A DNA stretch of 64,000 nt from Batkoa obscura (GCA_030770535.1 JASVEC010000033.1:124001-188000), one strand, 5' to 3'. Shown: positions 35,006 to 46,835, counted from the first letter of the stretch. Notes: generated from the sequence alone by a model not told the origin. Numbers and translations are program-made.

Positions 35006-37060
35006 TTAAAAGTCATGTTCAAATGGATTGGTCATATTAAGCCATTTGGCAGTCCAGTCAACAGCTTCTAATTGCCATCTAAGATTATTAGCAGGTTTCA
35101 TAAGCCAGTGATTTTCATCTGGGAAATTTAATAAACGAGCTGGAACTTTTCTACGTAAAAGAGCAGAAAAAGTAGAATAAGTTTCAGTATTTGGTACACG
35201 ATAATCCCTATCACCAACACTAAGTAACATAGGGGTCTTCCAATTTTGAATATAGTTAGAAGGAGATTGTCTTTTGGCTGATGCAAAGGCTCTTGGATCC
35301 CACATATCACCACCATATTCAACAGTAGTGAAATGAAGGAAATCAGTGCTATGATAGATACTAGTGAGATCAAAAGGGCCAGAATGAGAGATAAGGGCCT
35401 TAAAGCGATTAGTTTTGCCATTGAAGTAGTTTACTAAATAACCACCATAAGAACCACCCCAGGCAGCCATTTTACCACTATCTAAAAACTTATATTTATC
35501 AAGTGCATAATCTAAGCCTTTTATATGATCTTCTAAAGGAAGATCCCCCCAATTCCCATTGACAGATTTAGTAAATTTATTACCAAAGCCTATACTTCCA
35601 TGGAAGTTGATACCAATGATCGCATAACCAGAAGATGCTAAAATTTGAGGATTCCAAGAGTAGCTCCAATCATCAAAGAAACTTGGCTCAGGACCACCAT
35701 GGACAAAGACTACAACAGGATATTTTTTAGCTGGATTAAAATTAGAAGGTTTAATTAAAAATCCTTGAACTTTATCATTTAAAGCACCGTCAAAATAGAA
35801 CGACTCATATTCATTTAATCCAAACTGTTCAAGGTATTTAACATTAAAATCAGTAAGTAATTTTAAACCAGTACCATCTCTTTTTACAGAGTAAATTTCA
35901 GCTGATTTTGTTCTAGTGTGTTTGGTAATCAAAAGTGTATTATTAACTTGAGCTATAAGATTACAATTACCAGTTTTAGTAATTGCAGTTGGTTTTGAAG
36001 TTTCAATATTAAATTCGAAAAGTTTATAGTATCCATCATCAGCTACATTAAGGAATATAGATTTACTATCATCTGAGAAGAAAAACTCAGTAATAGAAAT
36101 TTCCCAACTTTGATTAATCACTTTTCTAGTCTTAGTTTTAAGATCATAAACAGTAATCAAATTATCACCATAAAGATTTGTATCACTATCTACATAAACC
36201 CAAACTAAATACCTACCATTTGGTGAAAACTTTGGTGCAAAATTAGCTCCAATTCCTTTAGAAATCAATTCTGGGGTTGGATTTCCACTAGTTGGTACAA
36301 GGTAAAGCTCAGTAGTAGATTTTACTGCTTGATATGGTGTATCAGGACGAGTTACAAAAGCAACATATTTACCATCGGAAGAAAGATGATATGCAGACAA
36401 TTCATTGAATGGTCTTAATGGAGATTCGAAATTGGGAGTATTTACAAATAAATTTTTAGCTTCATTAGTGGCTTTGTCTAAGCTAAAATCAGCAACATGA
36501 ATATGTTGATGGACATAGTCATACCATTGATCCCAAAAGCGGAAATAACTTCTTTCATAAGATCTAACAGTACTAAAACTTTTTTTGATATCTTTTACTG
36601 AAACACCAGTTGTAAATATAAGTTTTCTATTAGCTGTATCAATCTTTGGTCCGTTAAGTTGAGTGTAATTAAAATTAGTATGTTGAATAAGAGAAGAAGA
36701 CCCAGCGTTTAGATCAAGAGACCAAATATTTGGTTTACCAGAACGAGAGGATAAAAAAGCAATACGATCTTTTTGAATGAAAGAAAGAGGTGAAAAATCA
36801 GTAGAAGTAAGTGGGGTGATATCAGTTGATTTTCCAGTAGCAACATCTAATACATGATATTTAATAGTCCTTGCATCTGTTTTTGAATCATAAGTTGAAA
36901 GAGAGTATACTACTTTATCACCTTCTTTAGTAGCAACATAAGATCCAGGACGAGGCATGCTATTTAAGTCAACAGGACCAAACGGTTTAGACTGTGCTAA
37001 AACATTTAAACCATTAAATAATGTAATGGCTACCAAAGTAAAGAGCGATTTGAAATGCAT
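35006..37060 (-). CDS. DPP5: Secreted dipeptidyl peptidase V (S9 family)
   Basis: One exon of 684 residues. The start at 37060 opens a signal peptide (MHFKSLFTLVAITLFNGLNVLAQS); an upstream in-frame start would bury it. A seven-bladed propeller region with repeated S/T-rich strands occupies about 40-420. The alpha/beta hydrolase part follows, with GGSYGG near residue 536 (catalytic serine), GDRDYRVPN near 618 (aspartate) and DENHWL near 650 (histidine). Fungal DPP V removes N-terminal dipeptides and is exported by saprotrophs and pathogens. The end NPFEHDF is not a retention signal. Confidence 0.95.
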   Translation of the reverse strand: MHFKSLFTLVAITLFNGLNVLAQSKPFGPVDLNSMPRPGSYVATKEGDKVVYSLSTYDSKTDARTIKYHVLDVATGKSTDITPLTSTDFSPLSFIQKDRIAFLSSRSGKPNIWSLDLNAGSSSLIQHTNFNYTQLNGPKIDTANRKLIFTTGVSVKDIKKSFSTVRSYERSYFRFWDQWYDYVHQHIHVADFSLDKATNEAKNLFVNTPNFESPLRPFNELSAYHLSSDGKYVAFVTRPDTPYQAVKSTTELYLVPTSGNPTPELISKGIGANFAPKFSPNGRYLVWVYVDSDTNLYGDNLITVYDLKTKTRKVINQSWEISITEFFFSDDSKSIFLNVADDGYYKLFEFNIETSKPTAITKTGNCNLIAQVNNTLLITKHTRTKSAEIYSVKRDGTGLKLLTDFNVKYLEQFGLNEYESFYFDGALNDKVQGFLIKPSNFNPAKKYPVVVFVHGGPEPSFFDDWSYSWNPQILASSGYAIIGINFHGSIGFGNKFTKSVNGNWGDLPLEDHIKGLDYALDKYKFLDSGKMAAWGGSYGGYLVNYFNGKTNRFKALISHSGPFDLTSIYHSTDFLHFTTVEYGGDMWDPRAFASAKRQSPSNYIQNWKTPMLLSVGDRDYRVPNTETYSTFSALLRRKVPARLLNFPDENHWLMKPANNLRWQLEAVDWTAKWLNMTNPFEHDF

Positions 37061-37350
37061 ATCGAAATAAACAATAAAGGAAACTATGACCAAGATTTAT
37101 CCTGGTTAAAGTAATAAGCTATATGAACTTACTTTGCACTTTATCTAATCTGAGTTGATTCTATTTATACTTTTCTCAAATCCTCTCTAGGCGTATGGAA
37201 TAGGAAAAATATAATACAAAATAAACTAGAGTCGTTATTATAATAAAGTAATTTGTTAACATATTAAGAATCCCTGTTCCTTTGTTCTTAGTACTCATCC
37301 ATATTCTTTTGTTTTAAAATCACTAACGAATAAAATAATTTAGTGTTCTA

Positions 37351-37446
37351 ATGAGGATGTTTTTTTAGCTTTATCACTTTTTCCGTCTTTTAAGCACCAT
37401 TTGAGTAGAATGAGTGTTAATAAAATTCTTAAATAATCATCATACA
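37351..37446 (+). mobile_element. MITE-A copy 7
   Basis: About 96 bp. The left end ATGAGGATGT and the core AAGCACCATTTGAGTAGAAT are clear. The right terminus has decayed. Confidence 0.68.
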
Positions 37447-38398
37447 GAGCATATTAAATGTTGATAAAAGATTAATTAGAAGAGTATTAACAAATTAAAG
37501 TTTTGACTTAATTTCCAAAAACAACCCGATCCTGATTTTACTTAATTATTAATTCAAATCTATATTATTTAATGAATATTATTCTATTATTATTATTAAT
37601 ATTAAAAAATTATGATTTCTATTTTAATTTTTATATTAGCCACATGCCATAGTATCATAATAAAACTTATTCATTATTATTAGTAAATAAACAATAGCTA
37701 ATAGGAAATTTTAAATACTATCTTTATATCAAGTGTTGAGCAATAAATGCGAACTTATTAGCCTAAGTTATATAAACATTGCTAGAAGATACTAAAGGAA
37801 GATATATAAAATATGATTTGTAACGTACATTATATAATACACTAATATTTGCTGTTCTATACTCTGTTCAATTTTCACATAAGTAATGTAAAATACTATA
37901 GTCAAATTGTTAACAAAAATATACTTTCCCGCATATGATTTTTGATTTGTTTATTTTATTTTTTAAATGAGCAAAATAATTTTATAAAGAATAAATGTTA
38001 TTGATTTATTATAAATAAATAGTTAACACTTATTCATAAAGGAAATTTCATTCTTGTATAAAATAGATAACAATAAGGTGGTAAATATCTAGCAAAGGAA
38101 ATTACAGGTTGTTTTGTTAAAAAGAACAAAAATTAAGACTTAGTTTATAAAGGTTGCAAGGTTGATTATATTATCCCTTCCTCTAGTTGGTTTTTAATTT
38201 ATTACTATTCTTATAGCTGAATATATAGAACTTTTAATGTTCTTCAAGGGGACTTCATGGCCTTATATAGTCCATTTATTAATAAAATCTTTCAAATAGC
38301 TTTGATTTTTAATCAACTTTCTTAAAGCAGCAATACTGTTAACGACTTAACAATATTATTACATGAGCGCGATTTCTATGATGAAGTTATTTTCTAAC

Positions 38399-38505
38399 AT
38401 ATGGGGATGTATTTTTGTATTTGAGAATTTTACTAATAATTTTTCCACTTAAATAGGGCTTAAAAAATGGAAAAAGTAATGAAACCAGAAAAAATATCCC
38501 TATAT
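38399..38505 (-). mobile_element. MITE-A copy 8
   Basis: 107 bp with ATATGGGGATGT at the left and ATATCCCTATAT at the right. The flanks TTCTAAC and GCTAAC share CTAA, a possible target duplication. Seen once only. Confidence 0.87.
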
Positions 38506-38753
38506 GCTAACTGTTGATTAAAAATTTAATTAAGAACATGTATATTTGTCTTGCTACATTCAAGTAAAGTTGATCTGTAATTAGGATTTATATAATATTT
38601 GACTAGTTATTTGTTTTTATTTTTTATATAACTATATGTTTAAATAAACTATTTCTAATAATATTTGTAAATTTAAGATTTAAATAAGTTATGATAATAT
38701 TGTTGTGATATAGTAAAATAAAAAAGTATTTTTAAATCATTTAAAAGATAAAA

Positions 38754-38856
38754 TGAGAGTGTCTTTTTTAGTTTTATCACTTTTCTATCTTTTAAGCGCT
38801 GTTTAAGTGGAAAGATTGTTAGTAAAATTCTTAAACCAAAAAATACATCCCCAAAT
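38754..38856 (+). mobile_element. MITE-A copy 9
   Basis: 103 bp. Left end ATGAGAGTGT, right end ACATCCCCAAAT, core AAGCGCTGTTTAAGTGGAAA. Confidence 0.82.
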
Positions 38857-39168
38857 TCTAAAATTTTACTAAATTGTATTGTTTGTAAAAGAAACTTTGA
38901 GACATCGTGCTCCAAATTAGCTTTTATTTTTCAGCATAAGAAAATTAAGTGCAATGAGCACTTTACTAGAAGCATTATACTATATTATACTATCCTCGAT
39001 TAAGATAAAATATTTGAAAAAATTAATCTTCGACCTTTTTAAACTATCAACTAGCTCTTGATTTAAAGGGGTGTTAATAAAACTAAGAACAAATAGAGTT
39101 GCATTCATACTAAATTTATGCCAAACTTTGGAGAAATTAAATAAAGTGAGCTAAAAACTCAAAATCCT

Positions 39169-39208
39169 TTTTTATTCTTATTTTTATTCTTATTTTTATT
39201 CTTATTTA
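39169..39208. repeat. 12-bp tandem repeat
   Basis: About three and a half units of TTTTTATTCTTA directly upstream of the UPF0658 start. Probably a simple-sequence expansion in the promoter. Confidence 0.7.
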
Positions 39209-39245
39209 TTTGTTCAACTTTTAATTATTAATTAATACATTTAAC

Positions 39246-40591
39246 ATGTTATTCAAAAAAAAACCCTCCAATAAATCAACAACAGACCCATCAACTCGAA
39301 ACTTGAAGTATAGATTGGTAAGTAATTTAATAAGTGATTAGTAGTTAGATAGCAAGCTTTAGTTTCTGCAACTTTCCTTCAGCTTATTTTAATATAACTA
39401 TATTAGGTACCAAGGTTCTTTTGGGCACGATTGATGCTATATTTATGTTTATTACAAACCATATGTATGATATGTTTAGTGATATATTTAGAAATTAAAC
39501 CTTCATCTGAGTTAACGTATAGGTTGATATTTCTGGTAGCTCAAGTATTTTCATTAATTATATGTTGGGATGCGGTAAATAAGCTAGTTTATTTGATAGT
39601 AAATTAAATCTTATTAATTAATTAAAGGTTACTCATAAAAACGTGATCCAAGCAATATCATTTATTATTTTTAATGGGTTTTGCTTATCTTTTGTAGTGA
39701 TTCAACATCAAAATATTAGACCACCATATAAAGGAAAAGAGGTATTACTAGCTATTATTATTGCGGAGGCATGCTGTACAATATCATATATCGCTTTAAC
39801 TTGGGAAATTTATCGGGAATATGGATGGAAAATCTACAAGAAACTTGGGGCAGATGAAGCAATTCATAGTAAGTTTTGAAACAACATATTTTGTACAGTT
39901 AATTGAATCGATTAAATTCTTAGAGATGTATAAGCATTATCAAATTTTAATTGTATTAATGGAAATGGAACTTTTTCTATCTCTTGCTGTGGCAGTACAA
40001 CTTGGTACCAATGATCACTTTGTTAATAATGAGATTTATGTTCAGCTTGCTTTTGTTATACCAATCAGTGTCATCATCTTAGGGATTGCTTTTTACGCAG
40101 TAAGAAAAAAGATATTGTTAATTATTTTACTAATTTATTTGTAGTTAACGAAGGAGAATAAAGTGATAATGCTCTTAGTAATAATCATTCACTTTTTAAC
40201 TTTGGCATATTTCATATACCGTATTTACAGAGTTACCAGTGTATTTAGTAGCACTGAGATAAGTGAAAACCCTTACATCAATACGGGATACTATCTTACG
40301 TTTTCATGTAATATTTTATTACTATTATATTATCAATCCTTAATATTATTTTAGTATCAGTAACGATTGTTATAAACATTTTAACTTTGATTTATTTAAT
40401 CAAATGTTATCTCGATTTTGGTAAAGGACTTTCAGAACAAAGTGAGTTGTTTTAATACATAATGTTTACTCATTTCTTATATATTTTTAGTTTTAAGACA
40501 TCGGTTGAAAAATCGATCTTTAGAAAATGGAGTAGATCAAGAATTAGAGGATGGAGATGTGTTAAGTATACCAAGGTTTCAATTAGACTAG
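39246..40591 (+). CDS. UPF0658-family Golgi membrane protein
   Basis: Seven exons (39246-39317, 39407-39574, 39628-39868, 39924-40099, 40145-40307, 40355-40441, 40491-40591) give 335 residues. Roughly seven hydrophobic segments alternate with short loops. The loop EIYREYGWKIYKKLGADEAI followed by MYKHYQILIVLMEMELFLSLAVAVQ is the family hallmark; fission yeast members are annotated as Golgi membrane proteins of unknown function (recalled). The tail is cytosolic and acidic. No catalytic residues are known, so no function is proposed. Confidence 0.82.
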
Positions 40592-40814
40592 AGGAAAGGG
40601 ATTGTTTTGCCTTTAATTTATTAAAATTAAGTAGTTTTATTATTATTAAACTGATATTTAAAAAAATAAAGTCATCTAATTTATTAGTAAAAATTTATTG
40701 AAGCATTTTAATTTGCTTAATAAGCACCAGATAGTTTAGCTTAATGTTTGGCAATATTTTAACTAATAACTTAAATCATATATAGTAATGATTTATTTAT
40801 TTTTTACACCCGCT

Positions 40815-42830
40815 TCAATCTTTATCATCCTTTATTGCATATAATTGGGAGGATTTATTTAAAATATGTTCAAAACTTGTATACCACTAAATATTATTAA
40901 ATTGGTTATTGTGTGATTAATGTGAATAGTAATAATAGTTACCTGCTCAATGAATCCTTGCGATTTTAATTCTTCATAAATTTTTTTAAATTGAACATCA
41001 AAATCATTATCCTCATTTGTATGTTCTCTAACTAACTCTTGTATTTCACATAATATATTAAATTTAAAATGGAATAATTTATGATATATCACCACTCTAA
41101 CTTTACAAAATTTTCCTACATTGTACTGCATCCCTGTTTGCTTATTTGGGATTGGGATCTAACTATTAATCGAGTCCATTATAATATTAATTAAAAAACT
41201 CACTTTTTGTAAATATTTTGGATCATAAAGTGGGCCACTAAGATTTAGTTCAAACGTTGATTTACGTCCCCTTTTCTCACATGCTTCACACCCATCAAGT
41301 ACAGTACAAAGTTGTGATACTTTTAAAATAGGAAAACGTTCTACCCAACTCTAATCGATATTATAAAATTAATTAGAGAAATGAATCAAAATTACTTTAA
41401 AATCAGATTGCCATGCTGCACTTTGAACAAGGCTTGATCTATAATCGTCTAGTTTATTAGCAATTGCTTTATAGCCTCTAAAGCTACCATCATCTTAAAA
41501 AATATTTAATACTTATAAAATATTTTTCTTATTTTTGTTATTTACCTTCATGATATAAACCTTCAATGTATTCTAAATCAATACAATTTTTAATTAAAAC
41601 TTGACAAAATAAATCAAAGCTGTCTTTTAAACTCATTGCTTTCATAAATTCAGCTATAAATTATCAGCTATTATTAACAATAAACAAAATAAAATTACTA
41701 GGTATCTGAGCTAATGTAGCTGCTTCTTCTTCATCGGTAATAACATCAACAACAAAATTATCTTCATTTGTTTCACTCTCAATAGATTCTTCTTCACTTT
41801 GTAAAGAGATAGTACTATCATCTTCGTTTTGATTACCTTTTTTGATTGTTATAGGTATTATTAAAATAAAATAACAACTCATTACTCTTTCTTCTCTTCA
41901 TAGCTTCTTGAAACCTATTAATATGTTGACTATTCCTTGAGCGTAATCTGCTATCATAAACCCCTTTTATACGTTTAGTTAAACAAATTAATCAAAAAGT
42001 ATAGTAAAATTTTTACTGTTTTTTTTTAAATCTTCTAAATCGTCTTCTAATTCTATCATAGTTAAACTTTAATTCTATTTATATTTGTTAGTATTATTTT
42101 CTTCACCTTTCTGAGAATTTTCGAAATAATTGTCACTATCATTTCCATCTTCATCATTACCAGCATTTTCCTCATCTATAATTATGAATTTAATTATAAT
42201 CGACAACGAGCTAAAATATACATACCATCTTGTGGAAAAATTGTCTCATTTAAGTTATTTGATGACTCAATTTGATCTGCTTCCTCTTCCTCTTCATCCG
42301 AAGAATCGATGACTTTAACAATCAGTTTTCAGATCTTATTAAAATTAGTTACTTACGGATAGTCCTTCTCCTCTTAGTTGTTGGCTTTATTATACTTTGT
42401 TGTGAGGAGTTCATTGTATTAATACCCGAATTTTGTCGATTGATTATTTCTAATTAAAAGTTAGTATCCCTATTAATTAGTTGCTAATTAATTTTTTACC
42501 TTTAGAGATATTAAGTTCGGTTGAATTCTCATGACTTGACTCTATGTTGGGTTCATTATTAGTAGTAGAATCAGGAGCACTTTCTTTCCTAATTGATTCA
42601 AAATTGAAATGTTTTTCGCTAATCTCCTCATCATTTTTACTATTTGTATTAGTATCAGATGGTTCGATTTTTATGACTTCATTAACGCTTCCTTTAATCT
42701 TTGGCTTAAGATTAAAAAATTTACTGAAAAAAGTTTCTTTATACTCTTTTCTAATTTTGTTAGATGACGAATCGTCTTCACTATTTTCTTTTTTGATATC
42801 ACCAGGTATTAATTTGTCTTTATCATTCAT
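40815..42830 (-). CDS. DUF4211-domain nuclear protein (CCDC82-like)
   Basis: About 12 small exons on the minus strand. The N-terminal half is acidic and disordered (DSSDEEEEEADQ, ENAGNDEDGNDSDN, EDDLEDLKKN). The C-terminal half is a DUF4211 domain: QIPTEFMKAMSLKDSFDLF, LDDYRSSLVQSAAWQ, a zinc-like CEACEKRG, GPLYDPKYLQK, GKFCKVRVVIYHKLFHFKF and QWYTSFEHIL. This domain occurs in fungal nuclear proteins and in animal CCDC82. Its role is unknown. The start at 42830 is conservative: three more exons up to an ATG at 43195 could be joined (MKEVNKKEDD...), but their splice sites are weaker. Confidence 0.72.
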
Positions 42831-43544
42831 TTCTTTTTTTTACCTATAGTTAGCATCACTTATATTATTAAAATAATATTTTTTACTTTTTAGCTGGGTT
42901 TCCACATTATAGTTAGTGCTTGATTTATCCCCTTTGATGATATTAATATTAAACTTGGTAATATTTTATCAATGTTACCATTAGTGCTATTAGGAGATCT
43001 ATTAAAATTAATAAATTCATATACATTTATCAAGTAATTTTTAAGTACCTCCTTGCTGGTATTACGACTTTTAATTTCTTTGTTGGACTATTGTAAATTT
43101 ACATTAGTGTTAAATCATTATTTATTAGTGATTTACATCTTAACTAATTCATACACGTAGTTTTTATCGTCCTCTTTTTTATTCACTTCCTTCATTGTTG
43201 ACTAGTTATAAAAAGTAATGATTGATTTTATTTTTTCATTCTATCTAAAAAATCAGGGATTTTTACCTATGACAGTAATTTTCAAGTAATGACTTAATGA
43301 AAAAACTTATTATCCATTAAAAGAAATAAAATTGAATCCTTTATATCAGTAATTATAACTCGATGATTGTTTGTTAAAAGTGAAAATAAATATCAGTCTT
43401 AATAACAATAAAAAATATAAAGCAACTTTTAATATTTATTATCGAGCATATCACAAAAACAAGCCACTTAAGTCATCTTCCAAAATTCCATTGATTCCTT
43501 GAAACTCCCCAAATTACCTTATAAACAGATCAAACATAGATAGT
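42831..43544. other. Region with possible upstream exons of the DUF4211 gene
   Basis: Three candidate exons between 42880 and 43195 (reading MKEVNKKEDDKNYVYEL, SNKEIKSRNTSKE, FNINIIKGDKSSTNYNVE) can be spliced in frame to the DUF4211 gene, one of them through a 95 nt intron. The remainder is spacer. Confidence 0.35.
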
Positions 43545-44257
43545 TTAGCGGAAGTGTTTAGCTTTAGGACTAAATAAGCTAAAATTTGGAGGATGCATCC
43601 CATGTTTAATACTTTGACGATGTAGTGTATTACCCTTTAAAGTACCCCTATCTACTCTTCTTGCCAATGTTTCTGGTTTATCAGTAGTAGGTATGACTAC
43701 ATCTTCCTTATAGTTAGTTAAAAAGGATTGAGCTTCTTCAAAAAATTCAGGGTCGAATACTCGGCTTGTTGTCTTTTTCTTTTTTTCTAATCTTTCAGCT
43801 TCTTTTTGATCCTATATATATTTAAATTAAAAATTAAAATAAATAAATATCATCTTACTTCTAAACCACCATTCCAGTTATTATCTCTTAAAAGACCTTG
43901 ATAATTAATAGCTGTATCTAAAATGCAAGACCACATTTCCAACATGGTATCACTTTGAGTAACATTAGTTTGAAGTTCTCGAATCGAAGTTTGCATCTTT
44001 TCAAGTTCCATATCCATTTGGATAGCAAACTGATTTAAGCTTTTGACCTGTGTTAGTTCTTTTTCTAAAAACTCAATTTCTTCATCCACTTTTTTAATCA
44101 CATCTGGTACATTTAGCCCTATAAACTCTTCCAATTTTTCACTGGTGCCATATCGCTCAATATCTAATAATTGTCCGATTCGACTATCTTGCATATTAGC
44201 TTCTGAAAAATTCCTTTCGGCATTAATCCTTTTAGTATAACTTTCATAATAACTCAT
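43545..44257 (-). CDS. DUO1: DASH complex subunit Duo1
   Basis: Two exons (43859-44257, 43545-43811) give 221 residues. A long coiled coil (about 50-110) leads into SDTMLEMWSCILDTAINYQGLLRDNNWNGGLEDQKEAER. This matches the Duo1 signature, a Trp-x2-Ile-Leu followed by LL-x3-NW-x-G. DASH is a fungal ring complex that couples kinetochores to microtubule ends. The C-terminal half is basic and proline-poor (SIKHGMHPPNFSLFSPKAKHF), as in other Duo1 tails where kinases act. The assignment relies on the short signature, and length is close to known members. Confidence 0.8.
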
Positions 44258-45024
44258 CTTCCTAGAGACTTTTTAAACGAAATTAAATTTAAAAAATATA
44301 ATCCAGTTGAGCTGAGATTGAAGTGTTGTTTTTGCATTCAATTTAGGTTGAAAATTTGCAGTGGTTTTAATATTTTTTATTTTTAAACTAGAAATTGGGT
44401 CCAATGTTAACAATTTGCTGATTAAAATAGTAATGTCTTCTAGTATATATCAATAAAGCTTAAGGAACCTTTTCCCTCTATAAACTATCATAGATTTAGT
44501 AAATTAGTCCTCCGGATGGGATTACAATGAGTTAAAGATCTTTAATGGCATAAATGGTGTTTTTGTGTGGCGTTTATGAACAATGTATGAATAGTTTACC
44601 ATATTTAAAGATTTCAGTAGTTTGAAGAAGATTGGCTGGTTATCAAATTAAACTTTTAGGAGCTGCTTATATTGAGAGGCTTATTGTAATTAAGGCACAA
44701 AGTTAAAGTAAGAACTTGAAATAAAAAGAATGCAAGCTACTACTAAATCAGTTTTTTTTACAAAATTTGTAACAAATTTACAATTTAGTTGTAAAGAAAC
44801 TAGTAAAGAAAGTAAAGTAACAAGGCAGTTAAAAGGTGACTTTAAGCTTTATGCTAATAGTATTGTAAATAAAATCCCTATGAATGAATTTTGAAGCTTG
44901 ATTGGAATTTATTAAATTTTTTTTTCATTTTAATTTAGCTTGGAATTTAAAATTTGTTAAAATTTCAAGGCTTCAAAAAGTAGAAATTTTTAAATTTTTA
45001 AATTAATTTCACATTAAAAAAAAC
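44258..45024. other. Intergenic, 767 bp
   Basis: Divergent promoter between Duo1 and RNase H. T-rich and A-rich tracts precede the RNase H start at 44920-45024. No further feature was seen. Confidence 0.5.
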
Positions 45025-45627
45025 ATGTCCAAAACAAAATTCAAAAAAACACAAACACCTCAAACTAATAAAAAAAAACAATGTATTTGTTGTCAACAAG
45101 AATTTGAACTAACTTTAGCAAAAAGATTATGTAATCCTATATCTACAATTAAGATTCATACCGATGGCTCTTATTATGTAAGAGAAAAACAAAGTATTGG
45201 TTGTGGTATTGGGGTATATTTTGGTAAAAATAGTAAATTGAATGTAGCTGCTCCAATGCATTTTATCACCAATGTAGGACCTAGAAGTATTACTAGAGCT
45301 GAATTATCAGCCACTTTATTAGCATTGAGAATCATGAGTGGGTTTCCTGAGAAAATTGAAATAATCACGGATTCGGAATATATAATCAAAAGTATACCAA
45401 AGTTGAATAGTTGGTTAATTAGACAATGGAGAAATAGCAATGGAAAAAAAATCGTTAATTGGGATTTATTTGAATTGATTTATTTATGCTTGTTAAAGTT
45501 AAATGTACAATTTACTCATGTGAACGCTCATAAAAAGAATATTGATAACGATATGGCCGATTATTTAGCTAAGTTAGGGGCCAATGAAGATATTGGGTTT
45601 GAGTATTTAAAGCCAGTTAGCTTTTAA
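45025..45627 (+). CDS. RNase H1-type ribonuclease
   Basis: One exon, 200 residues. The four catalytic acids are all in their motifs: HTDGS (Asp), TRAELSA (Glu), ITDSEY (Asp) and NDMADYLA (Asp); a conserved histidine lies in THVNAHKKN. RNase H1 removes RNA from RNA-DNA hybrids in nucleus and mitochondria. The usual N-terminal hybrid-binding domain is replaced by a 45-residue Lys-rich leader with CICC, which could be a localisation signal or metal site. A retroelement origin is unlikely because no reverse transcriptase or integrase lies nearby. Confidence 0.9.
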   Translation: MSKTKFKKTQTPQTNKKKQCICCQQEFELTLAKRLCNPISTIKIHTDGSYYVREKQSIGCGIGVYFGKNSKLNVAAPMHFITNVGPRSITRAELSATLLALRIMSGFPEKIEIITDSEYIIKSIPKLNSWLIRQWRNSNGKKIVNWDLFELIYLCLLKLNVQFTHVNAHKKNIDNDMADYLAKLGANEDIGFEYLKPVSF

Positions 45628-45834
45628 TAATTGTTATTATAAAGAAATAGAATAAAACTCAAATTAATTTCAATAAAAATGAATAGTAACTTTAATTTAA
45701 ATAATAATAATGATAATGATAAAATAAAGAAGACTATAACTGGTTCAACTTGGTTATACTTATTTCTGGAGAAGGTATATCTTGTAATATTTTATACTAC
45801 TAACTAATTAATATCCTTATTAATTATGTTATTA

Positions 45835-46558
45835 TTAACTTACTGGGCTAATAACAATATTTTCATTCGAGTTGCTTTGTTCTAAATTAGAATCAACTAA
45901 TTTTAACTATAAATAAATAAATAAATAAATAATTCTATTTGTATATTTTATAGTAATATTAAACTACATTATTATTAGTTTCTTGATCCTAAATCAAAAA
46001 AATTAACATTCTATTCAATGTCTTTGCTTTAAAATACTTACTTCTTCGCTATTTTCTTCTACTTTATCCTCTTCTTCCTCTTTCTCTTCCTCTTCATCAA
46101 AGTTAGAAATACTGAATCCTTCATTAGGTAAATTTAGTTCCAATTTTAAATTATCAAATGTGGGCGTATTATCATCACTCGCTTTATTGATTTTGATCTA
46201 TAATTTACATAAGTATAGTTCAAAATATCAATATCAACATTCAAATTTTTACCTGCTCATCCACCAAATTAGCTAACCTTTGTAATTCTTCGTCTTTAAC
46301 TAATTCTACATTTGATTGTACTTCTTCTTCGAATTGAAAAACACTAACTTCCTCTTCTTCTTCTTGATTTAAAGTTTTAATTGAATGACTGCTATATCGA
46401 CGATCTACTTTATTCCCTCTATTCATACTATCCTCTTGTAATAAACGTTCAAACTCTAAGTCATCCATAGCATCAATAGCTTCATAATGTTGATTTCTTA
46501 CAATTTGATTATTAAAGGAAGACTCTTTTGGTCCCATACATGCCATACAATTTCCCAT
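45835..46558 (-). CDS. Acidic protein with N-terminal lipidation motif
   Basis: Four exons (46253-46558, 46042-46197, 45968-45988, 45835-45906) give 184 residues. The start MGNCMACMG fits N-myristoylation at Gly2 with palmitoylation of Cys4 and Cys7, as in Ragulator p18 (LAMTOR1) and several Src-type and Vac8-type proteins. The rest is acidic, including a run EEEEKEEEEDKVEEN, and shows no domain. A membrane-anchored scaffold is possible, but homology to LAMTOR1 beyond the first residues is not evident. The last exon could extend by another splice, so the C-terminus is uncertain. Confidence 0.62.
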
Positions 46559-46835
46559 TTTATATTGTTCTTTTTAATATTAGTGGTGTTGATGGTAAAA
46601 TGGAAAAGCTAGTTGATTTTTTTTCAAAGTCACAATTTTTATGCTTGAATCATCTAACTCCACTATTATTAAATATTTTGGGCCAAGCTCCTATTTTTAA
46701 TAGTTTTTATCAAAATGTGTGCTTAATCTCAACCTTCAATTTTACCAATAAAATAACATTTAATTTTAACTAAATAAAAAAACAAGCATCTTAAAGTGTA
46801 TTAAGTATAAAAGCTTGATTTTAAAAAATAAAGAA

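Larger units (their letters stand above)
37061..39245. other. Intergenic, 2.2 kb
   Basis: Divergent region between DPP V and the UPF0658 gene. It contains three MITE-A copies (37351, 38399, 38754) and a 12-bp tandem near 39169-39208. Nothing else was recognised. Confidence 0.55.

Noticed and set aside
38399-38505. CTAA as the general target duplication of MITE-A
   Set aside because: Only copy 8 shows it; other copies have unlike flanks.
38673-38915. 80-codon minus-strand frame
   Set aside because: It runs through MITE-A copy 9 and is not a gene.
45025-45627. Reverse-transcribing element remnant, suggested by RNase H
   Set aside because: No reverse transcriptase, integrase, coat-type gene or terminal repeats nearby; the protein matches a cellular RNase H1 with all catalytic acids.
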